From JBKJUK01 sp046590705 (GTDB taxonomy: Bacteria; Acidobacteriota; Thermoanaerobaculia; Gp7-AA8), in the NCBI GenBank assembly GCA_046590705.1, contig JBKJUK010000265.1:1-24522 (forward strand): a DNA stretch of 24,522 nucleotides, read 5' to 3'. Under the pieces are notes generated by a model. That model had not been told where the DNA came from. It made no database searches and saw nothing but the letters and a program-made list of their open reading frames with translations. Of this stretch, positions 7,510 to 14,494 are shown piece by piece (position 1 is the stretch's first letter; every line of letters begins with the position of its first letter). Position numbers and translations under genes: made by a program.

Positions 7510-7962
7510 CTAAAAAGGTACGTCGTCGTCGAAGTCGTCGTTGGCCGGCGCACTATTGGATCGCTTCGCACCGGAACCGGCCGATGAGCCGCCGCCACTG
7601 TACGAGCTGCCCCCACCGCCATCCTCGTCGCCCTTTCGGTCGAGCATTTGCATGGTCTGGGCGATGATTTCGGTGCGGTATTTCTTCTGACCGCTCTCTT
7701 TGTCATCCCATGATTCGGTGCGAATTGAACCCTCGATGTAGACGAGTTTTCCCTTCTTCAGATACTGGCCGCAGATTTCTCCGAGCCGTGACCAGGCCAC
7801 GATGTTGTGCCACTCGGTGCGTTCCTGCTTTTCACCGCTCTTGTCGGTGAACTTCTCGTCGGTGGCCAGAGAGAACTTGGCCACGGTGGTTCCTGATGGT
7901 GTGGCCTTGACCTCCGGGTCTTTGCCGAGTCGGCCTACGAGAATGACTTTATTCACGCTCAT
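7510..7962 (-). CDS. ssb: Single-stranded DNA-binding protein
   Basis: A 150-residue SSB that coats single-stranded DNA in replication, repair and recombination. The OB-fold occupies residues 1-105 or so (VNKVILVGRLGKDPEVK, FSLATDE, TEWHNIVAWSRLGEICGQYLKKGKLVYIEGSIRT). A flexible Gly/Ser-rich linker (GGGGSSYSGGGSSAGSGAK) follows, and then the acidic protein-interaction tip DDFDDDVPF. The ending PF is the conserved binding site for SSB partner proteins. The ATG at 7962 has AAGGAGA at good spacing upstream. It is divergent from dtd, with 118 bases between the two start codons, and is a single-gene transcription unit ending in the terminator at 7262-7306. Confidence 0.97.
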   Translation of the reverse strand: MSVNKVILVGRLGKDPEVKATPSGTTVAKFSLATDEKFTDKSGEKQERTEWHNIVAWSRLGEICGQYLKKGKLVYIEGSIRTESWDDKESGQKKYRTEIIAQTMQMLDRKGDEDGGGGSSYSGGGSSAGSGAKRSNSAPANDDFDDDVPF

Positions 7963-8080
7963 GCGTGTCTCCTTTTCCTAGGTAATGTGATTTGATTTCC
8001 GTCGCGGAGACCACGACAGTGTGGGAAGTGGATTCTAGAACGATCAGTCCGAAACGACCAGAGTTCTTACGGAGGTAGAG

Positions 8081-8548
8081 ATGCTTTCCGTCGTACAACG
8101 GGTGCGTAAGGCGTCTGTCGAGGTAGACGGCGTCGTGGTGAGCCGCATCGGGCATGGTCTGCTGATTCTCGCGGGTGTAGAGAAGGGTGACGACGAGGCC
8201 ACCATGCAGGCCGCCGCGAAGAAGATCCGCGAACTCAGAATCTTCTCGGATGCTGAGGGAAAAATGAATCTGGACCTGGCTGGCGTTGGCGGGTCGATCC
8301 TGGCGGTGTCTCAGTTCACACTGGCCGGGTCGATCGAGCGTGGGCGGCGCCCCAGTTTCGACAACGCTGAAGCGCCCGAGCGAGCGCGGGTACTCTTCGA
8401 CATCTTCGTCTGTGAACTTGCCTCAACGGGGATCCCGGTGGAGACGGGGAGATTTCGGGAGACCATGCTGGTGGCGCTGGAGAACGACGGACCGGTGACG
8501 TTTACGCTGAAATGCGGGCCGGGGGCCGGGGTCGGGGGGCCGGAGTAA
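8081..8548 (+). CDS. dtd: D-aminoacyl-tRNA deacylase
   Basis: A 155-residue translation quality-control enzyme that hydrolyses D-aminoacyl-tRNAs (and mischarged glycyl-tRNA-Ala). It is recognised by the N-terminus MLSVVQRVRKASVEVDG, the active-site motif AVSQFTLAG, and the cross-subunit Gly-Pro motif NDGPVTF that gives the homodimer its chiral selectivity. A strong GGAGG lies before ATG 8081. The family is usually about 145-150 residues and ends soon after the GPVT strand. Here the final residues, GPGAGVGGPE, are encoded by a copy of the G-rich intergenic repeat, which also supplies the TAA stop. These residues are therefore probably an acquired tail outside the active site. Confidence 0.96.
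   Translation: MLSVVQRVRKASVEVDGVVVSRIGHGLLILAGVEKGDDEATMQAAAKKIRELRIFSDAEGKMNLDLAGVGGSILAVSQFTLAGSIERGRRPSFDNAEAPERARVLFDIFVCELASTGIPVETGRFRETMLVALENDGPVTFTLKCGPGAGVGGPE
8515..8548 (+). repeat. G-rich dispersed repeat, copy C (inside dtd 3' end)
   Basis: GGGCCGGGGGCCGGGGTCGG continuing GGGGCCGGAGTAA. It encodes the last residues and stop codon of dtd. Same consensus as copies at 7093, 7469 and 8786. Confidence 0.8.
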
Positions 8549-8580
8549 AGGCGCGCGGGATCGCCCCTGTTCTACCGCGT

Positions 8581-8756
8581 CGTCATTCCGACGAGCCGCG
8601 CGGTCATCCAACTGCGACGAAGTCAGTGCGAGGAGGAATCTCCGGTCCGCGCAGACGCGGAGAGTCAGGACGACCATCGCGGCGCGGAACGGAGATTCCT
8701 CTTCGCACTCAAAGCACGCAAGCTTGCAAACTCATCCCGTGCTCATCGGAATGACG
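8581..8756. repeat. 176-base nested inverted repeat, copy 1
   Basis: The outer ends are CGTCATTCCGACGAGC (8581-8596) and GCTCATCGGAATGACG (8741-8756), complementary at 15 of 16 positions. Inside is a second inverted pair: AGTGCGAGGAGGAATCTCCG on the left and CGGAGATTCCTCTTCGCACT on the right, around a short GC-rich centre. A second copy of almost the same length lies at 12328-12502. The structure suits a non-autonomous palindromic element or a structured RNA; no coding frame is credible. Confidence 0.85.
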
Positions 8757-8785
8757 TGTCGGATAGTGATCGCGGTCTTTTGCTT

Positions 8786-8889
8786 CGGCCCTCCGACTTC
8801 AACCCTCCGACCCCGACCCCGGCCCCGGCCCCCCGACCCCGGCCCCCGGCCGCTTCTCGCTCTCAGACCCCGGCCCCCGGCCGCTTCTC
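8786..8889 (-). repeat. G-rich dispersed repeat, tandem array (copy D)
   Basis: On the minus strand this contains the unit GAAGCGGCCGGGGGCCGGGG twice, plus degenerate GGGGTCGGGG units, about 100 bases of nearly uninterrupted G runs. It ends 47 bases upstream of the leuS ATG. The G runs of four to six could form quadruplexes on the minus strand. Confidence 0.75.
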
Positions 8890-8936
8890 CACCCGCTATA
8901 CTTCGCCCCGCGTAACTACTCGAGCCGGATGTGTGC

Positions 8937-11519
8937 ATGTCTTACGAACCGAAACTGATCGAAAAGAAATGGCAGCAGAGATGGGTGACTGATCGCGTTG
9001 CGGAGATCGATGTCACGCAGCCCGGCGAAAAGTTTTACATGCTCAACATGTTTCCCTACCCCTCCGGGGACCTGCATGTCGGGCATGGCCGCAACTACAT
9101 CCTCGGCGATGCCTACTACCGATTTCTTCGCATGAAAGGCATGGCTGCACTCAATCCCATGGGCTGGGACGCTTTCGGACTTCCTGCGGAGAACGCAGCG
9201 ATCCGCCGAGGAACGCATCCTGGCGAGTGGACGCGCAGCAACATCGCGCGAGAAAAGACGCAGTTCGAGGCCTGGGGCATTCTCTACGACTGGTCGAAAG
9301 AGTTCGCGTCGTGCGACGAAGATTACTACCGCTGGAATCAGTGGCTCTTCCTCCGCCTGTACGAACGTGGACTGGCTTACCGCAAGAACTCTCCTGTGAA
9401 CTGGTGTCCCAGCTGCGCAACGGTGCTGGCCAACGAGCAGGTCGTCGACGGCCGATGCGAGCGCTGCGGCAGCGAGGTCACCCAGAAAGAACTCGAACAG
9501 TGGTTCCTGAAGATCACCGACTACGCGGACAGGCTCGACGCGGGGCTCGACTCGCTCGTTCACTGGCCGGAGAAAGTGAAGCTGATGCAGCGCAACTGGA
9601 TCGGGAGATCGGTCGGCGCGGACGTTCAATTCGAGGTGCCATCCCTCGGGAAATCCCTCACGGTTTTCACCACTCGACCAGACACCATCTACGGCGCGAC
9701 CTTTCTGGTGCTCGCTCCCGAACATCCCGATGTTCCTGCGCTGATCGCCAATGCAGGCGACGCGGCTGAAATCCTCCGCTGGAGCGAGAAGGTTCGCAAT
9801 CAGACCAATCTCGAGCGACAGAGCGAGGCCACAGGCAAAGAAGGGAGATTCACCGGATCGACTGCGGTGAATCCGTTTAGTGGCGAGCAGGTTCCGATCT
9901 GGCTGGGGAACTTCGTCCTGCCGCAGTACGGGACGGGCGCCATCATGGCCGTACCAGCGCACGACCAGCGCGACTTCGAATTCGCAAAACAGTTCGATCT
10001 GCCGATGCGCGTGGTGGTCGCGCCAGCCGGCGGCACTGCGGCCGACGTGACCACGATGGAAGAAGCGTTCGTGGAGAAGGATGCAGCCGTGTCGGTCGAC
10101 TCCGGTTCCATTACCGGACTCGCCACCACTGCTGCAATCGAGGCCATTGCCCTCGAGATCGAAGCGCGGGGAATCGGTCGCAAGGCCGTTCGGTACCGCC
10201 TGCGTGACTGGCTCATCTCACGTCAGCGGTATTGGGGAACTCCGATTCCAATGCTGTACTGCGATAGCTGCGGGCTGGTACCGGTTCCGGAGGATCAGCT
10301 TCCAGTCAGACTCCCACTCGATGTTCCCTTCACCGGGAAGCAGGGCAATCCGCTGGCGAAACTCGACTCGTTCGTGAATGCGACCTGCCCGAAGTGCGGC
10401 GGAAACGCGCGTCGCGAAACCGACACCATGGATACCTTCGTCGATTCATCGTGGTACTACGCGCGTTTCATTTCCTCGAAGAACGACAAGGTAATTTTTG
10501 ATTCGGACCTCGTCAATCGATGGCTGCCAGTCGATCAGTACATCGGAGGAATCGAGCACGCCATTCTGCATCTGCTCTATTCGCGATTCGTCTGCCGTGT
10601 GCTCCACGATATGAATCTCGTCAACTTCGAGGAGCCGTTCACGAGGCTGTTCAATCAGGGGATGATCACCAAGGAAGGGTATCGTGATCCCGCCGACCGC
10701 ATGTCCTGGGTTCCTCTCGACGAGGTCGACTCGCGGAATGGTGAACACTTTCGGAAGAGTACCGGCCAGAAGCTGGTGCCGGAAGTCGGAAAGATGTCGA
10801 AGTCCCGCTTCAACGTGGTTCCCCCTGACGAGCTGATCGCCTACTACGGAGCGGACACTGAGCGTGTGTACACGCTCTTCATCGCGCCTCCAGAGAAGGA
10901 AGCCGCATGGTCAGACGAAGGCGTGGTAGGAGCCTGGCGCTTTCTGAACCGGGTTTGGAATCTGAACGAGAACATCTCCCGGCTGGGTGAGGGAAGCGGC
11001 ACCGTCGCAGAAGCTCCTGCAACTTCTGCGGAGGTCAAACTTCGACGCAAGACTCACCAGACCATCGCGGCAGTCACACAGCGCATCGAACGGTTCGAGT
11101 TCAATACAGCGATCTCCGCGCTGATGGAACTTACCAACGCGGCCAACGAATACCTAAACGCGGGTGGAAGCAATCGCGCTGTTGCGACCGAGGCTTTGCG
11201 GGCCCTGCTGCAACTACTGCATCCATTTGCTCCGCATATCACCGAAGAACTCTGGGAGCAGATGGGGAGCGACTCGCTGCTCGTTCTGTCGCGCTGGCCA
11301 GTCGCTGACGCTGCCCACATGGCGGAAGATGAGGCTACCATCGCCATTCAGATCAACGGAAAGCTTCGCGGAGATCTCTCGGTGCCGATCGATATTTCGC
11401 AGGAAGAGTTGCTCGACAGAGTGCGCGCACACGAGAAGATCGCGTCCTATCTGGAGGGAATGACGGTGGTGAAAACAATTGTGGTCCCTCGCAAACTCGT
11501 GAATCTGGTGATTCGATGA
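8937..11519 (+). CDS. leuS: Leucyl-tRNA synthetase
   Basis: An 860-residue class Ia synthetase that charges tRNA-Leu, the same length as the E. coli enzyme. The HIGH motif is HVGH (47-50, in MFPYPSGDLHVGHGRNY), and KMSKS is exact at 619-623. The CP1 editing domain shows the threonine-rich TTRPDTIYGATF and GTGAIMAVPAHDQRD. A zinc-ribbon pair CPSC...CERCG follows the first half of the Rossmann fold, and another CDSCG...CPKCG lies before the second half. A GTG two codons upstream (8931) is open in frame, but ATG 8937 gives the usual MSYEPKLIEKKWQ start; no clear Shine-Dalgarno decides between them. The stop overlaps the lptE start by four bases, the usual leuS-lptE pairing. Confidence 0.97.
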   Translation: MSYEPKLIEKKWQQRWVTDRVAEIDVTQPGEKFYMLNMFPYPSGDLHVGHGRNYILGDAYYRFLRMKGMAALNPMGWDAFGLPAENAAIRRGTHPGEWTRSNIAREKTQFEAWGILYDWSKEFASCDEDYYRWNQWLFLRLYERGLAYRKNSPVNWCPSCATVLANEQVVDGRCERCGSEVTQKELEQWFLKITDYADRLDAGLDSLVHWPEKVKLMQRNWIGRSVGADVQFEVPSLGKSLTVFTTRPDTIYGATFLVLAPEHPDVPALIANAGDAAEILRWSEKVRNQTNLERQSEATGKEGRFTGSTAVNPFSGEQVPIWLGNFVLPQYGTGAIMAVPAHDQRDFEFAKQFDLPMRVVVAPAGGTAADVTTMEEAFVEKDAAVSVDSGSITGLATTAAIEAIALEIEARGIGRKAVRYRLRDWLISRQRYWGTPIPMLYCDSCGLVPVPEDQLPVRLPLDVPFTGKQGNPLAKLDSFVNATCPKCGGNARRETDTMDTFVDSSWYYARFISSKNDKVIFDSDLVNRWLPVDQYIGGIEHAILHLLYSRFVCRVLHDMNLVNFEEPFTRLFNQGMITKEGYRDPADRMSWVPLDEVDSRNGEHFRKSTGQKLVPEVGKMSKSRFNVVPPDELIAYYGADTERVYTLFIAPPEKEAAWSDEGVVGAWRFLNRVWNLNENISRLGEGSGTVAEAPATSAEVKLRRKTHQTIAAVTQRIERFEFNTAISALMELTNAANEYLNAGGSNRAVATEALRALLQLLHPFAPHITEELWEQMGSDSLLVLSRWPVADAAHMAEDEATIAIQINGKLRGDLSVPIDISQEELLDRVRAHEKIASYLEGMTVVKTIVVPRKLVNLVIR

Positions 11520-12034
11520 AACGCGTTAGCCTGTTTTTCCTGCTCTCAGCGATAGCGATCTCGGGCTGCGGTTACGCGTTGGTGGGGCGAGGTAATTTCC
11601 TTCCTGCCAACATCCAGACCATTCAGATTCCTTCGTTCATTAATCGAACCACGCGCGTGGAACTCGAGCAGCAGGTCACTCAGGCTGTAGCGGAAGAAAT
11701 CGTATCCAGGGGTCGACTGAAACTGGTTTCCGGCGGTGAAAAGTCGGACGCGGTTCTGCGCGGCGTGATCGAGACCTTCAACATCAATCCGGTGGCCTTC
11801 GATGAGCGGGGCAGAGCCACCCAGTACCAGGTGGCGGTCACGGCCAAGATCGAACTCGTGGATCGCACAGCGGAAGAGAAAGTCATCTGGAAGAATGATC
11901 AGTACAGATTCACCGAGACCTATCCGATCAGCCTCGATGCTTCCGACGCCTTCGATCAGGAGACCAGAGCTATCAGAGAAATCGCACGAAGGTTTGCCGA
12001 GGCCTTAGTCATCAGCCTCCTCGAGGGCTTTTGA
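11516..12034 (+). CDS. lptE: LPS-assembly lipoprotein LptE
   Basis: A 172-residue outer-membrane lipoprotein predicted to plug the LptD barrel and help insert lipopolysaccharide. It has a short signal peptide (MKRVSLFFLLSAIAISGC) with lipidation at Cys18, followed by the family hallmark GCGYALVGRGNFLPANIQTIQIPSF. The rest (RVELEQQVTQAVAEEIVSRGRLKLV, SDAVLRGVIETF, YQVAVTAKIELVD) matches the LptE/RlpB fold (PF04390). Its length is ordinary. Overlap with leuS (ATGA) places it in the same operon, the arrangement known from Proteobacteria where holA usually follows. No holA is present here; repeats follow instead. Confidence 0.9.
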   Translation: MKRVSLFFLLSAIAISGCGYALVGRGNFLPANIQTIQIPSFINRTTRVELEQQVTQAVAEEIVSRGRLKLVSGGEKSDAVLRGVIETFNINPVAFDERGRATQYQVAVTAKIELVDRTAEEKVIWKNDQYRFTETYPISLDASDAFDQETRAIREIARRFAEALVISLLEGF

Positions 12035-12227
12035 GCCGCGTGATGAAACGAGGCCATCTGCTTCGTTGTCGCGTCGGCCGGCCGGTTTCAAGGTGGGTTA
12101 GGCCACGCCTCACCGTCCGACCTCGCTCCGCCTCGCATCTGACCCCGTTTGATCACGCTCCGCTTTCGGATGCGCGTGTTGCCGCTCGCGCGTGACTTGG
12201 TCCCGCTCTCGATCTCATATTCGCTAC

Positions 12228-12255
12228 GTGTGGAGCACAGGCAATCCTGCCTGTG
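12228..12255 (+). repeat. Solitary arm of the CACAGGCA palindromic repeat
   Basis: GTGTGGAG followed by CACAGGCAATCCTGCCTGTG, identical to the left arms at 22785 and 24307. No matching inverted arm is found in the following 400 bases, so this is a half element. Confidence 0.85.
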
Positions 12256-12327
12256 AGGCGCTGCCGTAAGTTCGAAGCCCGACCTCGTTCCGCTTGAGTT
12301 GTGATGCAGGTGTCACTTTCGCGTCTC

Positions 12328-12502
12328 CGTCATTCCGTTGAGCCGCGTGATCGTGAGCATCGCGCAGCCTTGAGTGAGAAGAGGATCTCCGTTCCGTGCA
12401 GCCGCGGTCTGAAGGTACGACCCCGCGGCGCGGACCGGAGATTCCTCTTCGCACTCACATTGCGCAAGGTATCGAGAGCGTGAAGTGCTCATCGGAATGA
12501 CG
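12328..12502. repeat. 175-base nested inverted repeat, copy 2
   Basis: The ends are CGTCATTCCGTTGAGC and GCTCATCGGAATGACG. The inner arms are GAGTGAGAAGAGGATCTCCG and CGGAGATTCCTCTTCGCACT. It has the same architecture and length as the copy at 8581-8756; the two right-hand portions are nearly identical while the centres differ. Confidence 0.85.
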
Positions 12503-12553
12503 CCGCGTGGGCGCCGGACATTCCGGTATTTTCTGTGTAGACGTTTCGTCTAC

Positions 12554-12589
12554 TTTCTTACTTCATCGTTCTGAGTTCTGAGTTCATCA
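12554..12589 (+). repeat. Short dispersed repeat, copy 1
   Basis: TTTCTTACTTCATCGTTCTG followed by AGTTCTGAGTTCATCA. It matches 17804-17839 at about 32 of 36 positions. It lies just beyond the rpsT terminator. Confidence 0.55.
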
Positions 12590-12596
12590 CCAGAAC

Positions 12597-12624
12597 AAAA
12601 AAAGAGGGAGCTCTCGCTCCCTCT
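12597..12624 (-). terminator. Rho-independent terminator of rpsT / tol-pal operon
   Basis: On the minus strand a perfect nine-base stem, AGAGGGAGC/GCTCCCTCT, with a four-base loop is followed by seven T residues. It lies about 40 bases after the rpsT stop. Confidence 0.92.
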
Positions 12625-12665
12625 GGATCTGTCGGCAGTCGATATGTGAACTTCTGCTGAGCGGT

Positions 12666-12947
12666 TTACTTGCTCGCGGCAGCGGCGGTGTTGGCGCGCT
12701 TTGCGGCGGCGGCGATGCGGGATTTGTAGCGATCTGCGGTGTTGCCTTTGATCGTACGTTTCCGCGCTGCCTTGTCGATGATCGAAAACGTCTCGCTCAC
12801 CATGGCGGGAAGCCCATCGGCGTTGACGGCAATGGCCGCCTTCGTCTTCTTGAGCTGAGTCCGGAGCTTTGACGTCGCTGCCCGGTTTCTCGCCTTTGCT
12901 TTCTCGGCCTGACGTCTCTGCTTCTCGGCCGATCTGATGTTAGCCAT
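12666..12947 (-). CDS. rpsT: 30S ribosomal protein S20
   Basis: A 93-residue, strongly basic, Ala/Lys-rich small-subunit protein that binds 16S rRNA. MANIRSAEKQRRQAEKAKARNRAATSKLRTQLKK is the diagnostic N-terminal helix. FSIIDKAARKRTIKGNTADRYKSRIAAAAKRAN matches the conserved second half, where lysine-rich K-G-x-x-H/N-x-N-x-A-x-R-x-K-S-R is expected. Start ATG 12947 has AGGAG eight bases upstream. It lies 38 bases after cpoB on the same strand and is followed by a strong terminator. It may therefore be co-transcribed with tol-pal as well as having its own promoter; I could not identify one. Confidence 0.96.
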   Translation of the reverse strand: MANIRSAEKQRRQAEKAKARNRAATSKLRTQLKKTKAAIAVNADGLPAMVSETFSIIDKAARKRTIKGNTADRYKSRIAAAAKRANTAAAASK

Positions 12948-12985
12948 GAAAATCTCCTCTCGTATCGATTACGTGGTAACTGCGC

Positions 12986-13798
12986 TTACTTTGTTTCAAT
13001 TCCTAGACTCTTGAGTTTCTGTCGGGCCAGCGCTGCTTCAGAAGCCCGAGGATGCTCATGAACGACGTATTGTAACTGCACAACGCCTTGTGCTTTCTCA
13101 CCGAGCTCCACATAGGCGTAGCCCTTCTTGAGAAGCGCGGCTGGCACTTTATCCGATTTCGGGTAGGTATTGATGACAGAATCGAACTGCGCGATCGCTT
13201 CGCGAAACTTTTTCTGGGAAAAAACCGATTCTCCTGCCCAGTAGGCAGCGTTGTCGGCCAGGTCCGACTTGGGATTGGCGGCGACGAACTCTCGGAATCC
13301 CTGCAAGGCGAGTTCGTAGTTTCCTCGTTGATAGTCTCTCTGCGCCGACTGATAAACCTCCAGCGGGTCCTCGCCAGGACCGGACGACGGCTGCACCGTG
13401 ATCTCGGTCGAGGGCATGGTACCGCCCACTGGAAGAGCGGCAGCGGCTGCGGACTGTAGTTCCTTCACCTGGCGTTCGGTCTGCGTGACCTGCTGAACCA
13501 GCCGGTCAATCCGGTAGTTGGTCTGTTCGATCGTACCCTGCGAGTTCTCCAGCCGCGAGTCGATTGCACCGACGCGCGCCGTGAGTTCACCGTTCGACTT
13601 GAGCAGGGTCTCGGTCTGACGCGCGAGATTCTCGTTGATGCGCGCGACCTCGTCCTTGCTACTGGCGTTGCGTTTCATCTCGGCAACCTGATCTTCCAGG
13701 CTGCTGATCTGATTCTGGAGCTGCTTCATGTCGCCCGACGAGGCGCAGGCAGTCATCAGGAAAGGTGCGGCGAGAAGAAACAGCGCGAACCGGCGCAT
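12986..13798 (-). CDS. cpoB: Tol-Pal system protein CpoB (YbgF)
   Basis: A 270-residue envelope protein that coordinates outer-membrane constriction with septal peptidoglycan synthesis through TolA and PBP1B. It has a signal peptide ending in a lipobox-like LMTAC (Cys18), making it a probable lipoprotein; E. coli CpoB is a soluble periplasmic protein. Residues about 22-115 form a long coiled coil (MKQLQNQISSLEDQVAEMKR onward). A Pro/Ser linker leads to a C-terminal TPR domain (about 145-265) with three repeats (YQSAQRDYQRGNYELALQGF, AAYWAGESVFSQKKFREAI, AALLKKGYAYVELGEKAQG). It starts two bases after the pal stop and is the last gene of the tol-pal cluster. The order pal-cpoB is classic. Confidence 0.93.
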   Translation of the reverse strand: MRRFALFLLAAPFLMTACASSGDMKQLQNQISSLEDQVAEMKRNASSKDEVARINENLARQTETLLKSNGELTARVGAIDSRLENSQGTIEQTNYRIDRLVQQVTQTERQVKELQSAAAAALPVGGTMPSTEITVQPSSGPGEDPLEVYQSAQRDYQRGNYELALQGFREFVAANPKSDLADNAAYWAGESVFSQKKFREAIAQFDSVINTYPKSDKVPAALLKKGYAYVELGEKAQGVVQLQYVVHEHPRASEAALARQKLKSLGIETK

Positions 13799-13800
13799 CG

Positions 13801-14418
13801 TTACTTCCTGACGAGCACGAGATGCGCTCGTCGATTTCTGGCGTGATCGCTTTCCGATCCACCAGTGCCAAAGGGTCGTTCCTCGCCATAGCTGACCGTT
13901 CGGAGGCGATCGTCGCTCACCCCGAGTGTGATCAAAAATTCGCGCGCAGTATTGGCGCGCCGGTCGCCAAGTGCCAGGTTGTACTGTTCAGTGCCCCGCT
14001 CATCGCAATGACCTTCCAGCATCAGAGCGAATTCCGGGTGAGCTTTGAGCCACGTCGCTGTGGCCGTCAATGCGTCCTGGGCGTCCGCTGACAAAGTCAC
14101 GGCGTCGTACTCGAAGAATGCATCGCGAATCCAGCCCTTTTCCTGTGCGCTGCGATTGAGCGTATCGATATCACCACCGAGGTCGACGTTGTCCGAGGTC
14201 ACCCGCGGGGTATCGTCGACGAAGTCTGCCGGGTCTTCCACTTTGGTGGTGGGAGTCGTGGTCGTGGCAGGCATCCCTACCTCGCCAACGGAATCCGTAG
14301 TAGTCGGCGTAACCGTAGGCCTGGTGTTCTTGCGGGTCTTGGTACGGCAGGCGCTGGTCATTCCCAGAAAGGCCACCAGCAGAGCGGCAACGAGGGTCAG
14401 GCGTGAGAATTTATTCAT
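13801..14418 (-). CDS. pal: Peptidoglycan-associated lipoprotein Pal
   Basis: A 205-residue outer-membrane lipoprotein that grips peptidoglycan and, with TolB and TolA, tightens the envelope at division. It has a signal peptide (MNKFSRLTLVAALLVAFLGM) with lipidation at Cys24 in MTSAC. The residue at -3 is Thr where Leu is usual. A long Thr/Pro-rich linker (about 28-70) follows. The OmpA-like domain has the peptidoglycan-binding motif FALMLEGHCDERGTEQYNLALGDRRA, with NRRAHLVL near the end. The frame is open 24 codons further upstream to 14490, but ATG 14418 has GGAGGAAG at proper spacing and starts the signal peptide, so I prefer it. It lies 76 bases after tolB and two bases before cpoB. Confidence 0.95.
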   Translation of the reverse strand: MNKFSRLTLVAALLVAFLGMTSACRTKTRKNTRPTVTPTTTDSVGEVGMPATTTTPTTKVEDPADFVDDTPRVTSDNVDLGGDIDTLNRSAQEKGWIRDAFFEYDAVTLSADAQDALTATATWLKAHPEFALMLEGHCDERGTEQYNLALGDRRANTAREFLITLGVSDDRLRTVSYGEERPFGTGGSESDHARNRRAHLVLVRK

Positions 14419-14494
14419 GATCAACTTCCTCCAGATTCGGCCGGCGCATAATAACAGAGGCCTTTTAGTGGCCACTACGCCGTGTTTCATTCAC

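Larger units (their letters stand above)
8549..8936. other. Intergenic region between dtd and leuS
   Basis: These 388 bases hold no supported gene. They are occupied by a 176-base nested inverted repeat (8581-8756) and a C-rich array of the G-rich repeat (8786-8889). A possible -10 (TATACT, 8897-8902) lies 35 bases before the leuS ATG, without a clear -35. Confidence 0.6.
12035..12665. other. Gene-free region between lptE and rpsT
   Basis: This 631-base stretch lies between convergent lptE and rpsT. It contains a solitary arm of the CACAGGCA palindrome (12228-12255), the second nested inverted repeat (12328-12502), a short dispersed repeat (12554-12589) and the rpsT terminator (12597-12624). 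No frame has recognisable content. The first 190 bases are GC-rich, with repeated CTCCGC/CTCGC words, and resemble neither holA nor any gene I can name. Confidence 0.6.

Noticed and set aside
8724..8938. Proline/arginine-rich frames through the C-rich array before leuS
   Set aside because: The frames arise from CCG/CGG repetition in the G-rich repeat, on both strands alike, with no initiation signals.
12035..12227. Possible holA remnant after lptE
   Set aside because: No frame or motif of a DNA polymerase III delta subunit is visible in any frame I examined.
14466..14477. Perfect 12-base palindrome TAGTGGCCACTA between tolB and pal
   Set aside because: It could be an operator or a short hairpin, but it is isolated, has no T tract, and nothing links it to a regulator.
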